Positions 37,875-47,411 of a stretch of 64,000 nt of DNA are shown piece after piece. Source of the stretch: Streptomyces sp. NBC_00461 (GTDB lineage: Bacteria; Actinomycetota; Actinomycetes; Streptomycetales; Streptomycetaceae); contig NZ_CP107902.1 of NCBI RefSeq assembly GCF_036013935.1, positions 2,637,001 through 2,701,000 on the forward strand, read 5' to 3'. The notes beneath the pieces were generated by a model. That model ran no database searches and had not been told where the DNA came from. It saw only the letters and a program-made list of their open reading frames with translations. The stretch's first letter is position 1. Every line of letters starts with the position of its first letter. A program made the translations under genes and the position numbers.

Positions 37875-39527
37875 TCAGTGGTGGCCGTGGCCGCTCGTGA
37901 TCTCCTTGTACTCCTCGACGGTCGGCTTCGGAATCTGGGACTCCTCGCCGAAGTACGCCTCGCTGAGCTTGGCGCGGAGCTTCTCGGAGCCCTTCACCTT
38001 GCGCTCGACGCCGTTGTCGTCGGTCGTCGGGCCGATCTTGGCCGGCTTGTACTGCTCGTGCGCCGTGAGGGTGTGCAGCGCGTCCTGGCTGAGCGGCTCG
38101 TGGACCTCGATGAACTCACCGTGCGGCAGGCGCTTGATGATGCCCGACTCGCGGCCGTGCAGCACCTTGTCCTTGTCCCGGCGCTGGAGGCCGAGGCAGA
38201 CCCGCTTGGTGGCGATGAACACGAGGACCGGCACGACGAAGAAGCCGACGCGCACGAACCAGGTGATCGAGTTGATCGACAGGTGGAAGTGCGTGGCCCA
38301 CAGGTCGTTGCCGCCACCGATCATCAGCACGAAGTACCAGGAGATCCACGCGGCACCGAACGCGGTACGCGTCGGGGCGTTGCGCGGACGGTCCAGGATG
38401 TGGTGCTCGCGCTTGTCGCCGGTGACCCAGGACTCGATGAACGGGTAGACCGCGATCGAGACCAGGACCAGCGGGAAGATCACCAGCGGGATGAACACGC
38501 CCAGGACGAGCGTGTGGCCCCAGAGGTTGATCTCCCAGCCCGGCATGACACGGATCAGGCCCTCGGAGAAGCCCATGTACCAGTCGGGCTGGGCGCCCGT
38601 GGAGACCATGTCCGGCCGGTAGGGGCCCATGGACCAGATCGGGTTGATCGAGGCGATCGCCGCGATGGCCGCGATGACACCGAAGACCAGGAAGAAGAAC
38701 CCTCCGGCCTTGGCCATGTACACCGGCAGCAGCGGCATGCCCACGACGTTGTTGTTCGTACGTCCGGCGCCCGCGAACTGCGTGTGCTTGTGGTAGAAGA
38801 CCAGGATCAGGTGGCCGACCAGCAGACCGAGCATGATGCCCGGCAGCAGCAGGATGTGGACCGAGTAGAAGCGGGCCACGAAGTCGCCGCCCGGGAACTC
38901 GCCGCCGAAGAGGAACATCGACAGGTACGTGCCGACGATCGGCACGGACAGGACCGCGCCCTCCATGAAGCGGACACCGGTGCCGGAGAGCAGGTCGTCC
39001 GGGAGCGAGTAGCCGGTGAAGCCGGTGAACATGCCGAGGACGAGCAGCAGGAAGCCGAACAGCCAGTTGACCTCACGCGGCTTGCGGAACGCGCCCGTGA
39101 AGAACACACGCATCATGTGCACGAACATGCCCGCGAGGAAGATCAGCGCGGCCCAGTGGTGGATCTGCCGGATCAGCAGACCACCGCGCACATCGAAGGA
39201 GATGTGCATGGTCGAGTTGAACGCCTCGGACATCATCTGGCCCTGCAGCGGGATGTAGCTGCCGTGGTACTCCACCTCGTTCATCGACGGGTGGAAGAAC
39301 AACGTCAGGTACACACCCGTGAGGATGATGATGATGAAGCTGTAGAGGCAGACCTCGCCCAGCATGAACGACCAGTGGTCGGGGAAGATCTTGCGCATGT
39401 TGGACTTGGCCAGGGAGTAGATCCCCAGACGGCCGTCGGCCCAGTCGGCGACGCGCTCGCCGGCGGGCGCGTCGCCGCGCCGCCCCGCGTTGTTCCCGGG
39501 GGTCCCGTTGGTCTCGTTGCTGCTCAT
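37875..39527 (-). CDS. qcrB: Cytochrome bc1 complex cytochrome b subunit
   Basis: Core subunit of the menaquinol:cytochrome c reductase, 550 residues from ATG 39527; it overlaps qcrA by an ATGA (39524-39527). Eight or nine helices carry the bis-heme histidines (HHWAALIFLAG and SVHILLLPG contexts) and the Qo motif PDWYMGF in place of PEWY. The C-terminal third is the actinobacterial extension with a charged cytoplasmic tail (KRLPHGEFIEVHEPL ... HGHH). It forms a supercomplex with the aa3 oxidase. The longer upstream open frame is an artefact. Confidence 0.97.
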   Translation of the reverse strand: MSSNETNGTPGNNAGRRGDAPAGERVADWADGRLGIYSLAKSNMRKIFPDHWSFMLGEVCLYSFIIIILTGVYLTLFFHPSMNEVEYHGSYIPLQGQMMSEAFNSTMHISFDVRGGLLIRQIHHWAALIFLAGMFVHMMRVFFTGAFRKPREVNWLFGFLLLVLGMFTGFTGYSLPDDLLSGTGVRFMEGAVLSVPIVGTYLSMFLFGGEFPGGDFVARFYSVHILLLPGIMLGLLVGHLILVFYHKHTQFAGAGRTNNNVVGMPLLPVYMAKAGGFFFLVFGVIAAIAAIASINPIWSMGPYRPDMVSTGAQPDWYMGFSEGLIRVMPGWEINLWGHTLVLGVFIPLVIFPLVLVSIAVYPFIESWVTGDKREHHILDRPRNAPTRTAFGAAWISWYFVLMIGGGNDLWATHFHLSINSITWFVRVGFFVVPVLVFIATKRVCLGLQRRDKDKVLHGRESGIIKRLPHGEFIEVHEPLSQDALHTLTAHEQYKPAKIGPTTDDNGVERKVKGSEKLRAKLSEAYFGEESQIPKPTVEEYKEITSGHGHH

Positions 39528-40579
39528 CCGCGCTCCCAGAATGCAGGACCGACGGGCTCTTCGAAGTCGCCGAGCGCCTCGAGGTAACCCTGGTCGTTCA
39601 CGCCGATGCGCAGCTGCGGCAGGGCGTGACCGGCGGGGCCGAAGATCACCCGGGCACCGTCGGAGAGGTCGAAGGTGGACTGGTGGCAGGGGCACAGCAC
39701 GTGGTGCGTCTGCTGCTCGTACAGCGAGATCGGGCAGCCGACGTGGGTGCAGATCTTCGAGTACGCGACGATGCCCTCGTGCGACCACTCGAGCTCGCGC
39801 TTGTCCTTGATGTTGTCCGGCTGGATCCGGACGATCATCAGGGCCGCCTTGGCGATCTCGGTCTGGAAGTTCTCGTCGTGCTCCTCCAGGCCCTCGGGCT
39901 TGGCGAAGGTGAGCGAGCCGACCGCGACGTCCGAGGCACGCAGCGGCTCGTTCGTGTTCATGTTGACGAGCAGCTTGCCCTTGGACCACAGCGTGTGGCG
40001 GAGCTTCGTACCCGGCAGCGGGCCGAGGTCGCGCAGCAGCATGACGCCGGAGAGCGGGAACAGGGCCAGAGCACCGAACATCGTGTTGCGGATCAGCTTG
40101 CGACGACCGAGCGCGGACTCCTTGGCACCTTGCCGGAAGTCGTCCATCACCTTGGCCTTGACCTCGGGCGAGGCCTCGATCGGGTGACGCTCGTCGGCGA
40201 CCTCCTCGTCGGACATCAGGGTGCGGGCCCAGTGGACCGCGCCGGCGCCGATGGCGAACAGCGCGAGGCCCAGGGTCAGGCCCAGCGCGAAGTTCAGCGC
40301 GTTGATGTGACCGATCGGGAAGACGTAGATCGCCTTGTCGTGCGGGATCGCCACGTACGAGGCGATGAAGCCCACCGTGGCGAGCATGGAGACCGTGAAC
40401 AGCATGGCCACCACACGCTCGGACCGCTTGGCGGCCCGCTCGTCGATGTCCTGGACACGGTGCTCGTGGGGCGGCAGACCGGGGTCCGCGAACGGGTTCT
40501 TCTCGTCCGCGATGCTCACGGTGCCGTGCGCGTCCTGCTCTGCGGGCAGGTTCTCTTCTGGAATGTCTTGGCTACTCAT
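39524..40579 (-). CDS. qcrA: Cytochrome bc1 complex Rieske iron-sulfur subunit
   Basis: Rieske protein of 351 residues. Its N-terminal half has three predicted membrane helices, as in the actinobacterial type, rather than one. The [2Fe-2S] ligands are in CTHVGC and CPCHQS, with the disulfide cysteines between. It overlaps qcrB and qcrC by four bases on each side (ATGA), so the three subunits are translationally coupled. It transfers electrons from menaquinol to the diheme cytochrome QcrC. Confidence 0.97.
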   Translation of the reverse strand: MSSQDIPEENLPAEQDAHGTVSIADEKNPFADPGLPPHEHRVQDIDERAAKRSERVVAMLFTVSMLATVGFIASYVAIPHDKAIYVFPIGHINALNFALGLTLGLALFAIGAGAVHWARTLMSDEEVADERHPIEASPEVKAKVMDDFRQGAKESALGRRKLIRNTMFGALALFPLSGVMLLRDLGPLPGTKLRHTLWSKGKLLVNMNTNEPLRASDVAVGSLTFAKPEGLEEHDENFQTEIAKAALMIVRIQPDNIKDKRELEWSHEGIVAYSKICTHVGCPISLYEQQTHHVLCPCHQSTFDLSDGARVIFGPAGHALPQLRIGVNDQGYLEALGDFEEPVGPAFWERG

Positions 40580-41385
40580 GACTTCTTGGCCTTTGCGGTC
40601 CGAGCGGCGACCCAGACGGCGACCGCGATCAGCGCGCCGAGTCCGAAGATCCAGGCGAACAGGCCCTCGGAGACCGGGCCGAGACCGCCCAGCTCAAGAC
40701 CGCCGGGGCTCTCGGTGTCGTCACCGTTGACCGCGTTCAGGTACGCGATGATGTCCTTCTTGTTCTGCTCCGACAGCGTGGTGTCGGGGAACGACGGCAT
40801 GTTCTGCGGGCCGGTCTGCATGGCCTCGTAGATGTGCTTCGGGTCGACGCCTTCAAGACTAGGCGCGTACTTGCCGTGCGTCAGCGCGCCGCCCTTGCCG
40901 GTGAAGTTGTGGCACTGCGCGCAGTTGGTGCGGAACAGTTCGCCACCCTTGGCGATGTCAGCACCTTCCGGGCCGTACTGCGCCTGCGTCGGGACGTTCG
41001 GACCGGCGCCGAGGGAGGAGATGTACGCCGCGAGCTGGTCGATCTCGGCCTGCGTGTAGATGACCTTCTTCTTCGGGATCTGCGCGCCCGGCTGCTGGGC
41101 CGGCATACGGCCGGTGCCGACCTGGAAGTCGACCGCCGCGCTGCCCACGCCCACGAGGCTCGGACCGTCGGAGGTGCCCTGACCGCCGGTGCCGTGGCAG
41201 CTGGCGCAGCCCACGGAGTAGAGCTTCTTGCCCTCGACGATAGCGAGAGACTGGGCTGTTTCATCGGCCTGCGCCTTGCTCGCGGGTGCGAACGCGGCGT
41301 ACAGCCCCCCGGTGCATGCCAGCGCGAGGAGTAGGACGACGAGCGCCGCCATGGGATGGCGTCGTCGTGCGGAGAGCTTTTTCAC
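40576..41385 (-). CDS. qcrC: Cytochrome bc1 complex diheme cytochrome c subunit
   Basis: Membrane-anchored diheme cytochrome of 269 residues that replaces soluble cytochrome c between bc1 and aa3. Signal or anchor at the start (HPMAALVVLLLALACTGGLYAAF), heme motifs CASCH and CAQCH, axial Met in the MPSFPD region, and a C-terminal helix (GLFAWIFGLGALIAVAVWVAA). Overlaps qcrA by ATGA and lies 79 bases after ctaE. Confidence 0.97.
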   Translation of the reverse strand: MKKLSARRRHPMAALVVLLLALACTGGLYAAFAPASKAQADETAQSLAIVEGKKLYSVGCASCHGTGGQGTSDGPSLVGVGSAAVDFQVGTGRMPAQQPGAQIPKKKVIYTQAEIDQLAAYISSLGAGPNVPTQAQYGPEGADIAKGGELFRTNCAQCHNFTGKGGALTHGKYAPSLEGVDPKHIYEAMQTGPQNMPSFPDTTLSEQNKKDIIAYLNAVNGDDTESPGGLELGGLGPVSEGLFAWIFGLGALIAVAVWVAARTAKAKKS

Positions 41386-41464
41386 GGATTACCCCGGTGT
41401 CAGGATCTTCTGCGTCGATGCTTCTGGGATGTGCGCCTGTGGGCGCACGCGGGAACGGTCCCGG

Positions 41465-42085
41465 CTACTTGATCAGGTAGATCGTGGCGAAGAGGCCGAT
41501 CCACACGACATCGACGAAGTGCCAGTAGTAGGACACGACGATGGCCGCGGTCGCCTGCTCGTGGGTGAACCTCTTCGCCGCGTAGGTGCGGCCGAGGACG
41601 AACAGGAAGGCGATGAGGCCGCCCGTCACGTGCATGCCGTGGAACCCGGTGGTCAGGTAGAACACCGAGCCGTACGGGTCGGAGGAGAGCGAGAGCCCGT
41701 CCTTCGTCACCAGCTCCGTGTACTCGAAGACCTGACCGCCGATGAAGATCGCACCCATGACGAAGGTGACGATGAACCAGCCCCGGAGCTTCTTCACGTC
41801 CCCGCGCTCGGCGGCGAAGACGCCGAGCTGGCAGGTCAGGGAGGAGAGCACCAGGATCGTGGTGTTGGTCGCGGAGAACGGAAGGTTGAGATGGCTCGCC
41901 ATCTCCTTCCAGTGATCCGGACCGGTCACCGATCGCAGGGTGAAATACATCGCGAAGAGGGCCGCGAAGAACATCAGCTCGGAACTCAGCCAGATGATGG
42001 TTCCGACGCTGGTGAGGTTCGGCCGGTTGACCGACGGGTGCGCGTGCCCGGTTTCTACTGTCGTTGCTGTCGCCACGACCGACAT
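41465..42085 (-). CDS. ctaE: Cytochrome c oxidase subunit III
   Basis: Oxidase subunit of 206 residues, five membrane helices as is usual in the actinobacterial form: [27 protein letters not shown], then [39 protein letters not shown] and the [20 protein letters not shown] helix with conserved His. It heads the operon with qcrCAB. A divergent gene for a pseudo-receiver starts 178 bases away. Confidence 0.97.
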   Translation of the reverse strand: MSVVATATTVETGHAHPSVNRPNLTSVGTIIWLSSELMFFAALFAMYFTLRSVTGPDHWKEMASHLNLPFSATNTTILVLSSLTCQLGVFAAERGDVKKLRGWFIVTFVMGAIFIGGQVFEYTELVTKDGLSLSSDPYGSVFYLTTGFHGMHVTGGLIAFLFVLGRTYAAKRFTHEQATAAIVVSYYWHFVDVVWIGLFATIYLIK

Positions 42086-42189
42086 TATGTCGGTCCCTTA
42101 TCCCGCCCTCACTCCGGGGGGTGCTGTTCGGAGTGTCCGTACCGCGTGTACTGCCCGTATGGCCCATCGAAGCCGTGTTCCAACAGGTG

Positions 42190-42237
42190 TTGACGCGGTG
42201 TTCATGGGAGTAGCATCCGCCCCATCGGTAACCGATG
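42190..42237 (+). promoter_or_regulatory. Promoter and operator of the pseudo-receiver gene
   Basis: TTGACG (42190-42195), 15 bases, TAGCAT (42211-42216), then a perfect dyad CATCGGT-A-ACCGATG (42223-42237) at the expected start point. The operator lies 26 bases ahead of the ATG at 42264. It could serve an autoregulator or a respiration sensor. Confidence 0.6.
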
Positions 42238-42263
42238 TTCCCGACCAACGATGCGGAGGAACG

Positions 42264-42668
42264 ATGCAGGCGACCGCCACGGTGCTGGTCTACAGCGATG
42301 ACTCCAACACCCGCGAACAAGTCCGGTTGGCGACCGGACGCAGGCCTGCGCCGGACGCTCCCGTCGTCGAGTTCCTGGAATGCGCGACGCCCGCGGCCGT
42401 CCTCAAGGAGCTGGACAGGGGCGGGATCGACGTCTGTGTCCTGGACGGCGAGGCCGTGCCCATGGGCGGCATGGGCGTGTGCCGCCAGATCAAGGACGAG
42501 GTGTTCAACTGCCCGCCGGTGCTGCTGCTGATCGGCCGGCCGCAGGACGCGTGGCTGGCGACCTGGAGCCGTGCGGACGCGGCTGTGACGCTCCCTGCGG
42601 ATCCTGTGGAGTTCGCGGCCGCGTTGGCCTCCCTGCTGCGGCAGAAGAGGCTTCAGCAGAGCGCCTAG
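42264..42668 (+). CDS. Stand-alone atypical receiver-domain protein
   Basis: Protein of 134 residues with a receiver fold and nothing else: acidic pair in VLVYSDDSNTREQV, possible phospho-acceptor Asp in VCVLDGEAVPMGGMGVCRQIKD. The switch Thr/Ser is absent at VLLLIGRPQD and the essential Lys is replaced (VTLPAD instead of TKP), so normal phosphorylation chemistry is unlikely. It is an output-free, probably ligand- or protein-binding pseudo-receiver. Start ATG 42264 behind GGAGGAACG. It is divergent from ctaE and conserved there, I believe, which hints at oxidase control. Confidence 0.82.
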   Translation: MQATATVLVYSDDSNTREQVRLATGRRPAPDAPVVEFLECATPAAVLKELDRGGIDVCVLDGEAVPMGGMGVCRQIKDEVFNCPPVLLLIGRPQDAWLATWSRADAAVTLPADPVEFAAALASLLRQKRLQQSA

Positions 42669-42674
42669 AGCTCC

Positions 42675-43931
42675 TCAGACGCTCTGCGGCCTGAGCCGGG
42701 CTCGCTCCGCCGAGCTCGGCCCGTCCGGCGTGCCGGCGACCAGTGCGCTGCCGGTGCGCCAGTTCTGCCAGGTGAGGTTCCAGTCACCGAAGCCGTTGCC
42801 GAAGGGCTCCATGGTGTCGCCGCCTGAGTTGACGACCTTCACCACGTCGCCCTCGTGGACGGTGTCGAAGAACCACTCGGCGTTGCTGGTGCTCATGCCG
42901 GTGCAGCCGTGGCTGACGTTGGCGTAGCCCTGGGAGCCGACGGACCAGGGGGCGGCGTGCACGTACTCGCCGCTCCAGGTCAGGCGGGTCGCGTAGTAGA
43001 CGGGCAGGTCGTACGAGTCCGCGCTGCCCTCGGCGATGCCGACCGTGGCGCTGCGCATACGTACGAAGTACTGCTTGCCCAGGACCACCTTGACGCCGTT
43101 GCGGGTGTCGAAGCCGGGCTTGCCGGTGGTGACGGGGAGCTCTTTGATGTCCTCGCCGTTCTTGTAGACCGTCATGGAGTGCGAGGCCGCGTCGGTGACG
43201 GCGACGATGCTGTCGCCGATGGTGAGCTTCAGCGCCTTGCTCTTGGTGCCCCACAGGCGGTCGCCGACCTTGACGCCGTCGAGGTCGCTGTGGACCTGGA
43301 CGGTGGCCTGGGCGGGCCAGTAGTCCTTGGGGCGGTAGTGGAGTTCCTTGTCGCTCACCCAGTGCCAGGCGCCCTGCACGGCGGGCACGGCGTCCACCCG
43401 TAGGGCCCGTTCGACGACGGCCCGTTGTGCCTTGTCCTTGACGGGTTTGTCCAGTTCGGCGGTGACGGGCTGGCCGACGCCGTACGTCCCCGACTTGGGC
43501 CCGAACGTCACGCCCAGGCTCTTCTTGGTGGTGGGCGTGGTGGTGTCGAAGTCGAGGACCTTGCGTCCCGGTGCCCCGTCGTCGTCCTCCGTGCTCACCC
43601 GCACCGTGTAGTGCGCGTTGGCGGCGAGCGGGGAGGTGCTGTGCCAGCGGGAGCCGTCGTCGGAGAGTTCGCCCGTCACATAGCGGCCTGTGGCGTCCAC
43701 GGCCGTGACGTCGGTGATGCGGTCGTCGTCGGCGGTGACCTCCAGGGGCTTGTCCGGGTCGGCCTTCTTCCCGTCTCCCGTGGGGCCCTTGAAGGAGATC
43801 TGGTCCGTCGCGTCGTACGGCTTGTCGGTCAGCGGGTTGCCGCCGCTGCTGCAAGAGGTGCCGCCCGCGCCGAGGGCGATCACCAGCAGCGTGCAGCTGA
43901 CGACGATGCGGGTGCGCGGAGAGTGGTTCAT
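42675..43931 (-). CDS. L,D-transpeptidase lipoprotein
   Basis: Envelope enzyme of 418 residues from ATG 43931. Lipobox after the first helix (LGAGGTSCSSG). Two Ig-like beta domains (about 45-260) precede the YkuD catalytic domain with the motif HAAPWSVGSQGYANVSHGCTGMS holding the catalytic His and Cys. It is the actinobacterial Ldt type (LdtMt2-like) that makes 3-3 cross-links and resists most beta-lactams except carbapenems. It lies between the two halves of the oxidase genes but is terminated separately. Confidence 0.93.
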   Translation of the reverse strand: MNHSPRTRIVVSCTLLVIALGAGGTSCSSGGNPLTDKPYDATDQISFKGPTGDGKKADPDKPLEVTADDDRITDVTAVDATGRYVTGELSDDGSRWHSTSPLAANAHYTVRVSTEDDDGAPGRKVLDFDTTTPTTKKSLGVTFGPKSGTYGVGQPVTAELDKPVKDKAQRAVVERALRVDAVPAVQGAWHWVSDKELHYRPKDYWPAQATVQVHSDLDGVKVGDRLWGTKSKALKLTIGDSIVAVTDAASHSMTVYKNGEDIKELPVTTGKPGFDTRNGVKVVLGKQYFVRMRSATVGIAEGSADSYDLPVYYATRLTWSGEYVHAAPWSVGSQGYANVSHGCTGMSTSNAEWFFDTVHEGDVVKVVNSGGDTMEPFGNGFGDWNLTWQNWRTGSALVAGTPDGPSSAERARLRPQSV

Positions 43932-44009
43932 GTCCCTCACGCTATGGACGTTCGTCAAGCACGGCGCGCCGGGTGACTCGTTCGAGCGAACGGTATTGCG
44001 GCAAACGCA

Positions 44010-44045
44010 GGAGCCCGGACGCTCCTGACGGAGTGTCCGGGCTCC
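44010..44045 (-). terminator. Terminator of the ctaCDF operon
   Basis: Stem of 16 pairs including one G-T, 44010-44025 with 44030-44045, loop of four, beginning 18 bases past the ctaF stop. Strong, two-sided. Confidence 0.85.
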
Positions 44046-44063
44046 CTTTGCGCTCTGCGCGTG

Positions 44064-44462
44064 CTACTGGGTGCGGTTCTCACCGCGGTAGTACTCGAAG
44101 ACCCAGCCGTAGAGGCCGATCATGATGATCGGAGCGGAGAAGTACAGCAGCCACCAGCCGATCGCGATCGACAGGAAGGCCAGCGCGCCACCGAAACCGA
44201 GGGCGAGCGGCTGCCAGCTGTGCGGGCTGAAGAACCCGACCTCGCCGGCGTCGTCCGCGACGTCCGCGTCCCTGTTGTCCATGGCACCCGCGTCGACCCG
44301 CTTGGCCGTGAAGCCGAGGTAGAAGCCGACCATGATGCACAGACCGAACGCCAGGAAGAGGGCCGTGGTACCGGCCGGCTCCTTCGACCACACGCCATAG
44401 ACGACCGCCATGGCGAGGACGAAGACGCTCAGCCACATGAACATCTTGCCCTGAACCTTCAC
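44064..44462 (-). CDS. ctaF: Cytochrome c oxidase subunit IV (actinobacterial type)
   Basis: Membrane subunit of 132 residues, four helices: [61 protein letters not shown] and the [17 protein letters not shown] helix. Typical DUF-type subunit IV found only in Actinobacteria. It overlaps ctaD by an ATGA (44459-44462) and closes the ctaC-ctaD-ctaF run. Confidence 0.95.
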   Translation of the reverse strand: MKVQGKMFMWLSVFVLAMAVVYGVWSKEPAGTTALFLAFGLCIMVGFYLGFTAKRVDAGAMDNRDADVADDAGEVGFFSPHSWQPLALGFGGALAFLSIAIGWWLLYFSAPIIMIGLYGWVFEYYRGENRTQ

Positions 44463-46195
44463 TTGCCGGCCTCCTTGCCACCAGCCAGAGCCTTCTCACC
44501 GTGAGGCGCGTTCTCGAGCTGGTCGAGAGCGGCGATCTCAGGGTGATGCAGGTCGAACGCCGGGGATTCACTGCGAATCCGCGGCAGGGTGAGGAAGTTG
44601 TGCCGCGGCGGCGGGCACGAGGTGGCCCACTCGAGCGAGCGGCCGTAGCCCCACGGGTCGTCGACACCGACCGGCTTGCCGTACTTGGCCGTCTTCCACA
44701 CGTTGTAGAGGAACGGCAGGATCGACATGCCGAGCAGGAACGAGCTGATCGTCGAGATCGTGTTCAGGGCGGTGAAGCCGTCGGCCGCGAGGTAGTCCGC
44801 GTAACGACGGGGCATGCCCTCGGCGCCCAGCCAGTGCTGGACCAGGAAGGTGCCGTGGAAGCCGATGAACAGCGTCCAGAACGTGATCTTGCCGAGCCGC
44901 TCGTCGAGCATCTTGCCGGTCATCTTCGGCCACCAGAAGTGGAAGCCGGAGAACATCGCGAAGACGACGGTGCCGAACACCACGTAGTGGAAGTGCGCCA
45001 CCACGAAGTACGAGTCGGACACGTGGAAGTCCATCGGCGGCGAGGCCAGGATGACACCGGTGAGGCCGCCGAAGGTGAAGGTGACCAGGAAGCCGGTGGC
45101 CCAGAGCATCGGGGTCTCGAAGGACAAGGACCCCTTCCACATCGTTCCGATCCAGTTGAAGAACTTCACGCCGGTCGGTACGGCGATGAGGAACGTCATG
45201 AAGGAGAAGAACGGCAGCAGCACACCGCCGGTGACGTACATGTGGTGGGCCCACACCGTCACGGACAGGCCGGCGATCGCGATGGTCGCGCCGATCAGGC
45301 CCATGTAGCCGAACATCGGCTTGCGGGAGAAGACCGGGATGACCTCGGAGATGATGCCGAAGAACGGCAGCGCGATGATGTACACCTCTGGATGGCCGAA
45401 GAACCAGAAGAGGTGTTGCCACAGCAGCGCGCCGCCGTTGGCCGCGTCGAAGACATGCGCCCCGAACTTCCGATCCGCCTCCAGCGCGAACAGCGCGGCG
45501 GCCAGGACGGGGAAGGCGAGCAGCACCAGCACCGCGGTCAGCAGCACGTTCCACACGAAGATCGGCATGCGGAACATGGTCATGCCGGGCGCGCGCATGC
45601 AGATGATGGTGGTGATGAAGTTGACCGCACCGAGGATCGTGCCGAAACCGGAGAAGGCCAGACCCATGATCCACAGGTCGGCGCCGATGCCCGGGGAGCG
45701 CACCGCGTCCGACAGCGGGGAGTAGGCGAACCAGCCGAAGTCGGCCGCGCCGGACGGGGTGAGGAAGCCGCCGACCGCGATGGTCGAGCCGAACAGGTAC
45801 AGCCAGTAGGCGAACATGTTCAGCCGCGGGAACGCCACGTCGGGCGCACCGATCTGCAGCGGCATGATCCAGTTGGTGAAGCCGGCGAACAGCGGCGTCG
45901 CGAACATCAGCAGCATGATCGTGCCGTGCATCGTGAACGCCTGGTTGAACTGCTCGTTCGACATGATCTGCAGACCCGGCCGGGCGAGCTCGGCGCGCAT
46001 CAGCAGCGCCATGACGCCGCCGATCAGGAAGAACGCGAACGACGTGACGAGATAGAGCGTCCCGATCGTCTTGTGGTCAGTGGTGGTGAGCCACTTGATC
46101 ACGACGTTGCCGGGCTGCTTGCGCCGGACCGGCAGTTCGTCTGAGTAGTGTCCCTCAGCTGCCGGGGCACCCTGGGGTTCGTTGACGATGCTCAC
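44459..46195 (-). CDS. ctaD: Cytochrome c oxidase subunit I
   Basis: Catalytic heme-copper subunit, 578 residues, 12 helices. Ligand blocks: low-spin heme His in [15 protein letters not shown], CuB His in [22 protein letters not shown] (His-Tyr cross-link partner present), [10 protein letters not shown] and [12 protein letters not shown]. It is an A-type oxidase with the K and D channel residues not checked here. It overlaps ctaC and ctaF by four bases each. Confidence 0.98.
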   Translation of the reverse strand: MSIVNEPQGAPAAEGHYSDELPVRRKQPGNVVIKWLTTTDHKTIGTLYLVTSFAFFLIGGVMALLMRAELARPGLQIMSNEQFNQAFTMHGTIMLLMFATPLFAGFTNWIMPLQIGAPDVAFPRLNMFAYWLYLFGSTIAVGGFLTPSGAADFGWFAYSPLSDAVRSPGIGADLWIMGLAFSGFGTILGAVNFITTIICMRAPGMTMFRMPIFVWNVLLTAVLVLLAFPVLAAALFALEADRKFGAHVFDAANGGALLWQHLFWFFGHPEVYIIALPFFGIISEVIPVFSRKPMFGYMGLIGATIAIAGLSVTVWAHHMYVTGGVLLPFFSFMTFLIAVPTGVKFFNWIGTMWKGSLSFETPMLWATGFLVTFTFGGLTGVILASPPMDFHVSDSYFVVAHFHYVVFGTVVFAMFSGFHFWWPKMTGKMLDERLGKITFWTLFIGFHGTFLVQHWLGAEGMPRRYADYLAADGFTALNTISTISSFLLGMSILPFLYNVWKTAKYGKPVGVDDPWGYGRSLEWATSCPPPRHNFLTLPRIRSESPAFDLHHPEIAALDQLENAPHGEKALAGGKEAGK

Positions 46196-47151
46196 AGGTT
46201 GTTCGTCTCCCGGTTCTTCTCGTGGCTCGTCTGCGCGATGCCGGCGGGAACGTAACCGGTCTGCCCCTTCTTGGCGAGGTCCTTGAGGTGCTGCTCGTAG
46301 CGCTCAGGGGAGACGACCTTCACGTTGAACAGCATCCGGGAGTGGTCGACGCCGCACAGCTCGGCGCACTTGCCCAGGAAGGTGCCCTCCTTGTTGGGGG
46401 TCACCTGGAAGGAGTTGGTGTGGCCCGGGATGACGTCCATCTTCATCAGGAACGGCACCACCCAGAAGGAGTGGATGACGTCACGAGAAGTGAGGACGAA
46501 GCGAACCGTCTTCCCCTCGGGCAGCCACAGCGTGGGGCCCGGGTTGCCGGTCTGCGGGTTCTTCGTGGCGGGCGTGCCGACGTCGTAGACACCGCCGGCG
46601 TTCGCCGGGAAGTCGGTCTTGAACCGGTCCGGAATGGCGGCCAGGTTCTTGTCGGTCTTCGCGTCACCGGTGGAACCCTCGACGGGCTCGATGTAGTTGA
46701 AGCCCCAGCTCCACTGGAAGCCGACGACGTTGACGGTGACGTCCGGCTTCTTGTCGAGGCTCAGGATCTTCGATTCGTCGCGGGCCGTGAAGTAGAACAG
46801 CACCGAGACGATGACGAGCGGAACGACCGTGTACAGCGCCTCGATCGGCATGTTGTACCGGGTCTGCGGAGGAACCTCGATCTTGGTGCGGCTACGCCGG
46901 TGGAAGATCGTGCTCCACAGAATCAGGCCCCACACCAGCACGCCGGTGGCCAGCGCGGCAGCCCAGGAGCCCTGCCAGAGGGAGAGGATCCGCGGAGCCT
47001 CTTCCGTGGTGGGGGTGGGCATACCAAGGCGGGGGAAGTCCTTGTATGTGCAACCGGTGGCGGTCGCCAGGACCAGGCCCGCGGTCATTGCCTGCAGCAG
47101 CTTCCGCCGCATCGGGCGCCGCGGCGAGCGGTCGGAGCCGTTGGGACTCAC
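46192..47151 (-). CDS. ctaC: Cytochrome c oxidase subunit II
   Basis: Membrane-anchored CuA subunit, 319 residues from GTG 47151. It starts with a lipoprotein-like signal ([22 protein letters not shown]), two helices, and an outer cupredoxin domain with the CuA ligands in [13 protein letters not shown], the Glu and Met included. The long actinobacterial insertion (about 170-215) lies in the outer domain. The upstream gap 47152-47411 contains the operon promoter region and a family-1 repeat. Confidence 0.97.
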   Translation of the reverse strand: MSPNGSDRSPRRPMRRKLLQAMTAGLVLATATGCTYKDFPRLGMPTPTTEEAPRILSLWQGSWAAALATGVLVWGLILWSTIFHRRSRTKIEVPPQTRYNMPIEALYTVVPLVIVSVLFYFTARDESKILSLDKKPDVTVNVVGFQWSWGFNYIEPVEGSTGDAKTDKNLAAIPDRFKTDFPANAGGVYDVGTPATKNPQTGNPGPTLWLPEGKTVRFVLTSRDVIHSFWVVPFLMKMDVIPGHTNSFQVTPNKEGTFLGKCAELCGVDHSRMLFNVKVVSPERYEQHLKDLAKKGQTGYVPAGIAQTSHEKNRETNNL

Positions 47152-47330
47152 GTAGCGCCTTCCCGAGAGTCTCGCCCGCGCGTATTGGCTGCGGCCTTCT
47201 CGCTGGTCGGTCGCCGCCCTGCGTCGGGCAGGGGTTTGGATGTTTATGCGGACCAAACCCTAGCCGACGCTCTCCGAGGGTTCGCGGGGAGGGGTGCCTA
47301 CTCACTCCGTGGGTTCGCTGGATTGGCGGG

Positions 47331-47375
47331 TGCGGGTTGTTTGTGGCTGGTCGCGCAGTTCCCCGCGCCCCCAAT
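47331..47375. repeat. Dispersed GC-rich repeat, family 1 (variant)
   Basis: GTGGCTGGTCGCGCAGTTCCCCGCGCCCCC: the same TGGCTGGTCGCGC head and CCCCGCGCCCC tail but with AGTT in between, like the tandem repeat at 15484. Confidence 0.8.
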
Positions 47376-47411
47376 AGGTCGGTTGCGGGCAGGTCGTCAT
47401 AGCGTTTGCGT

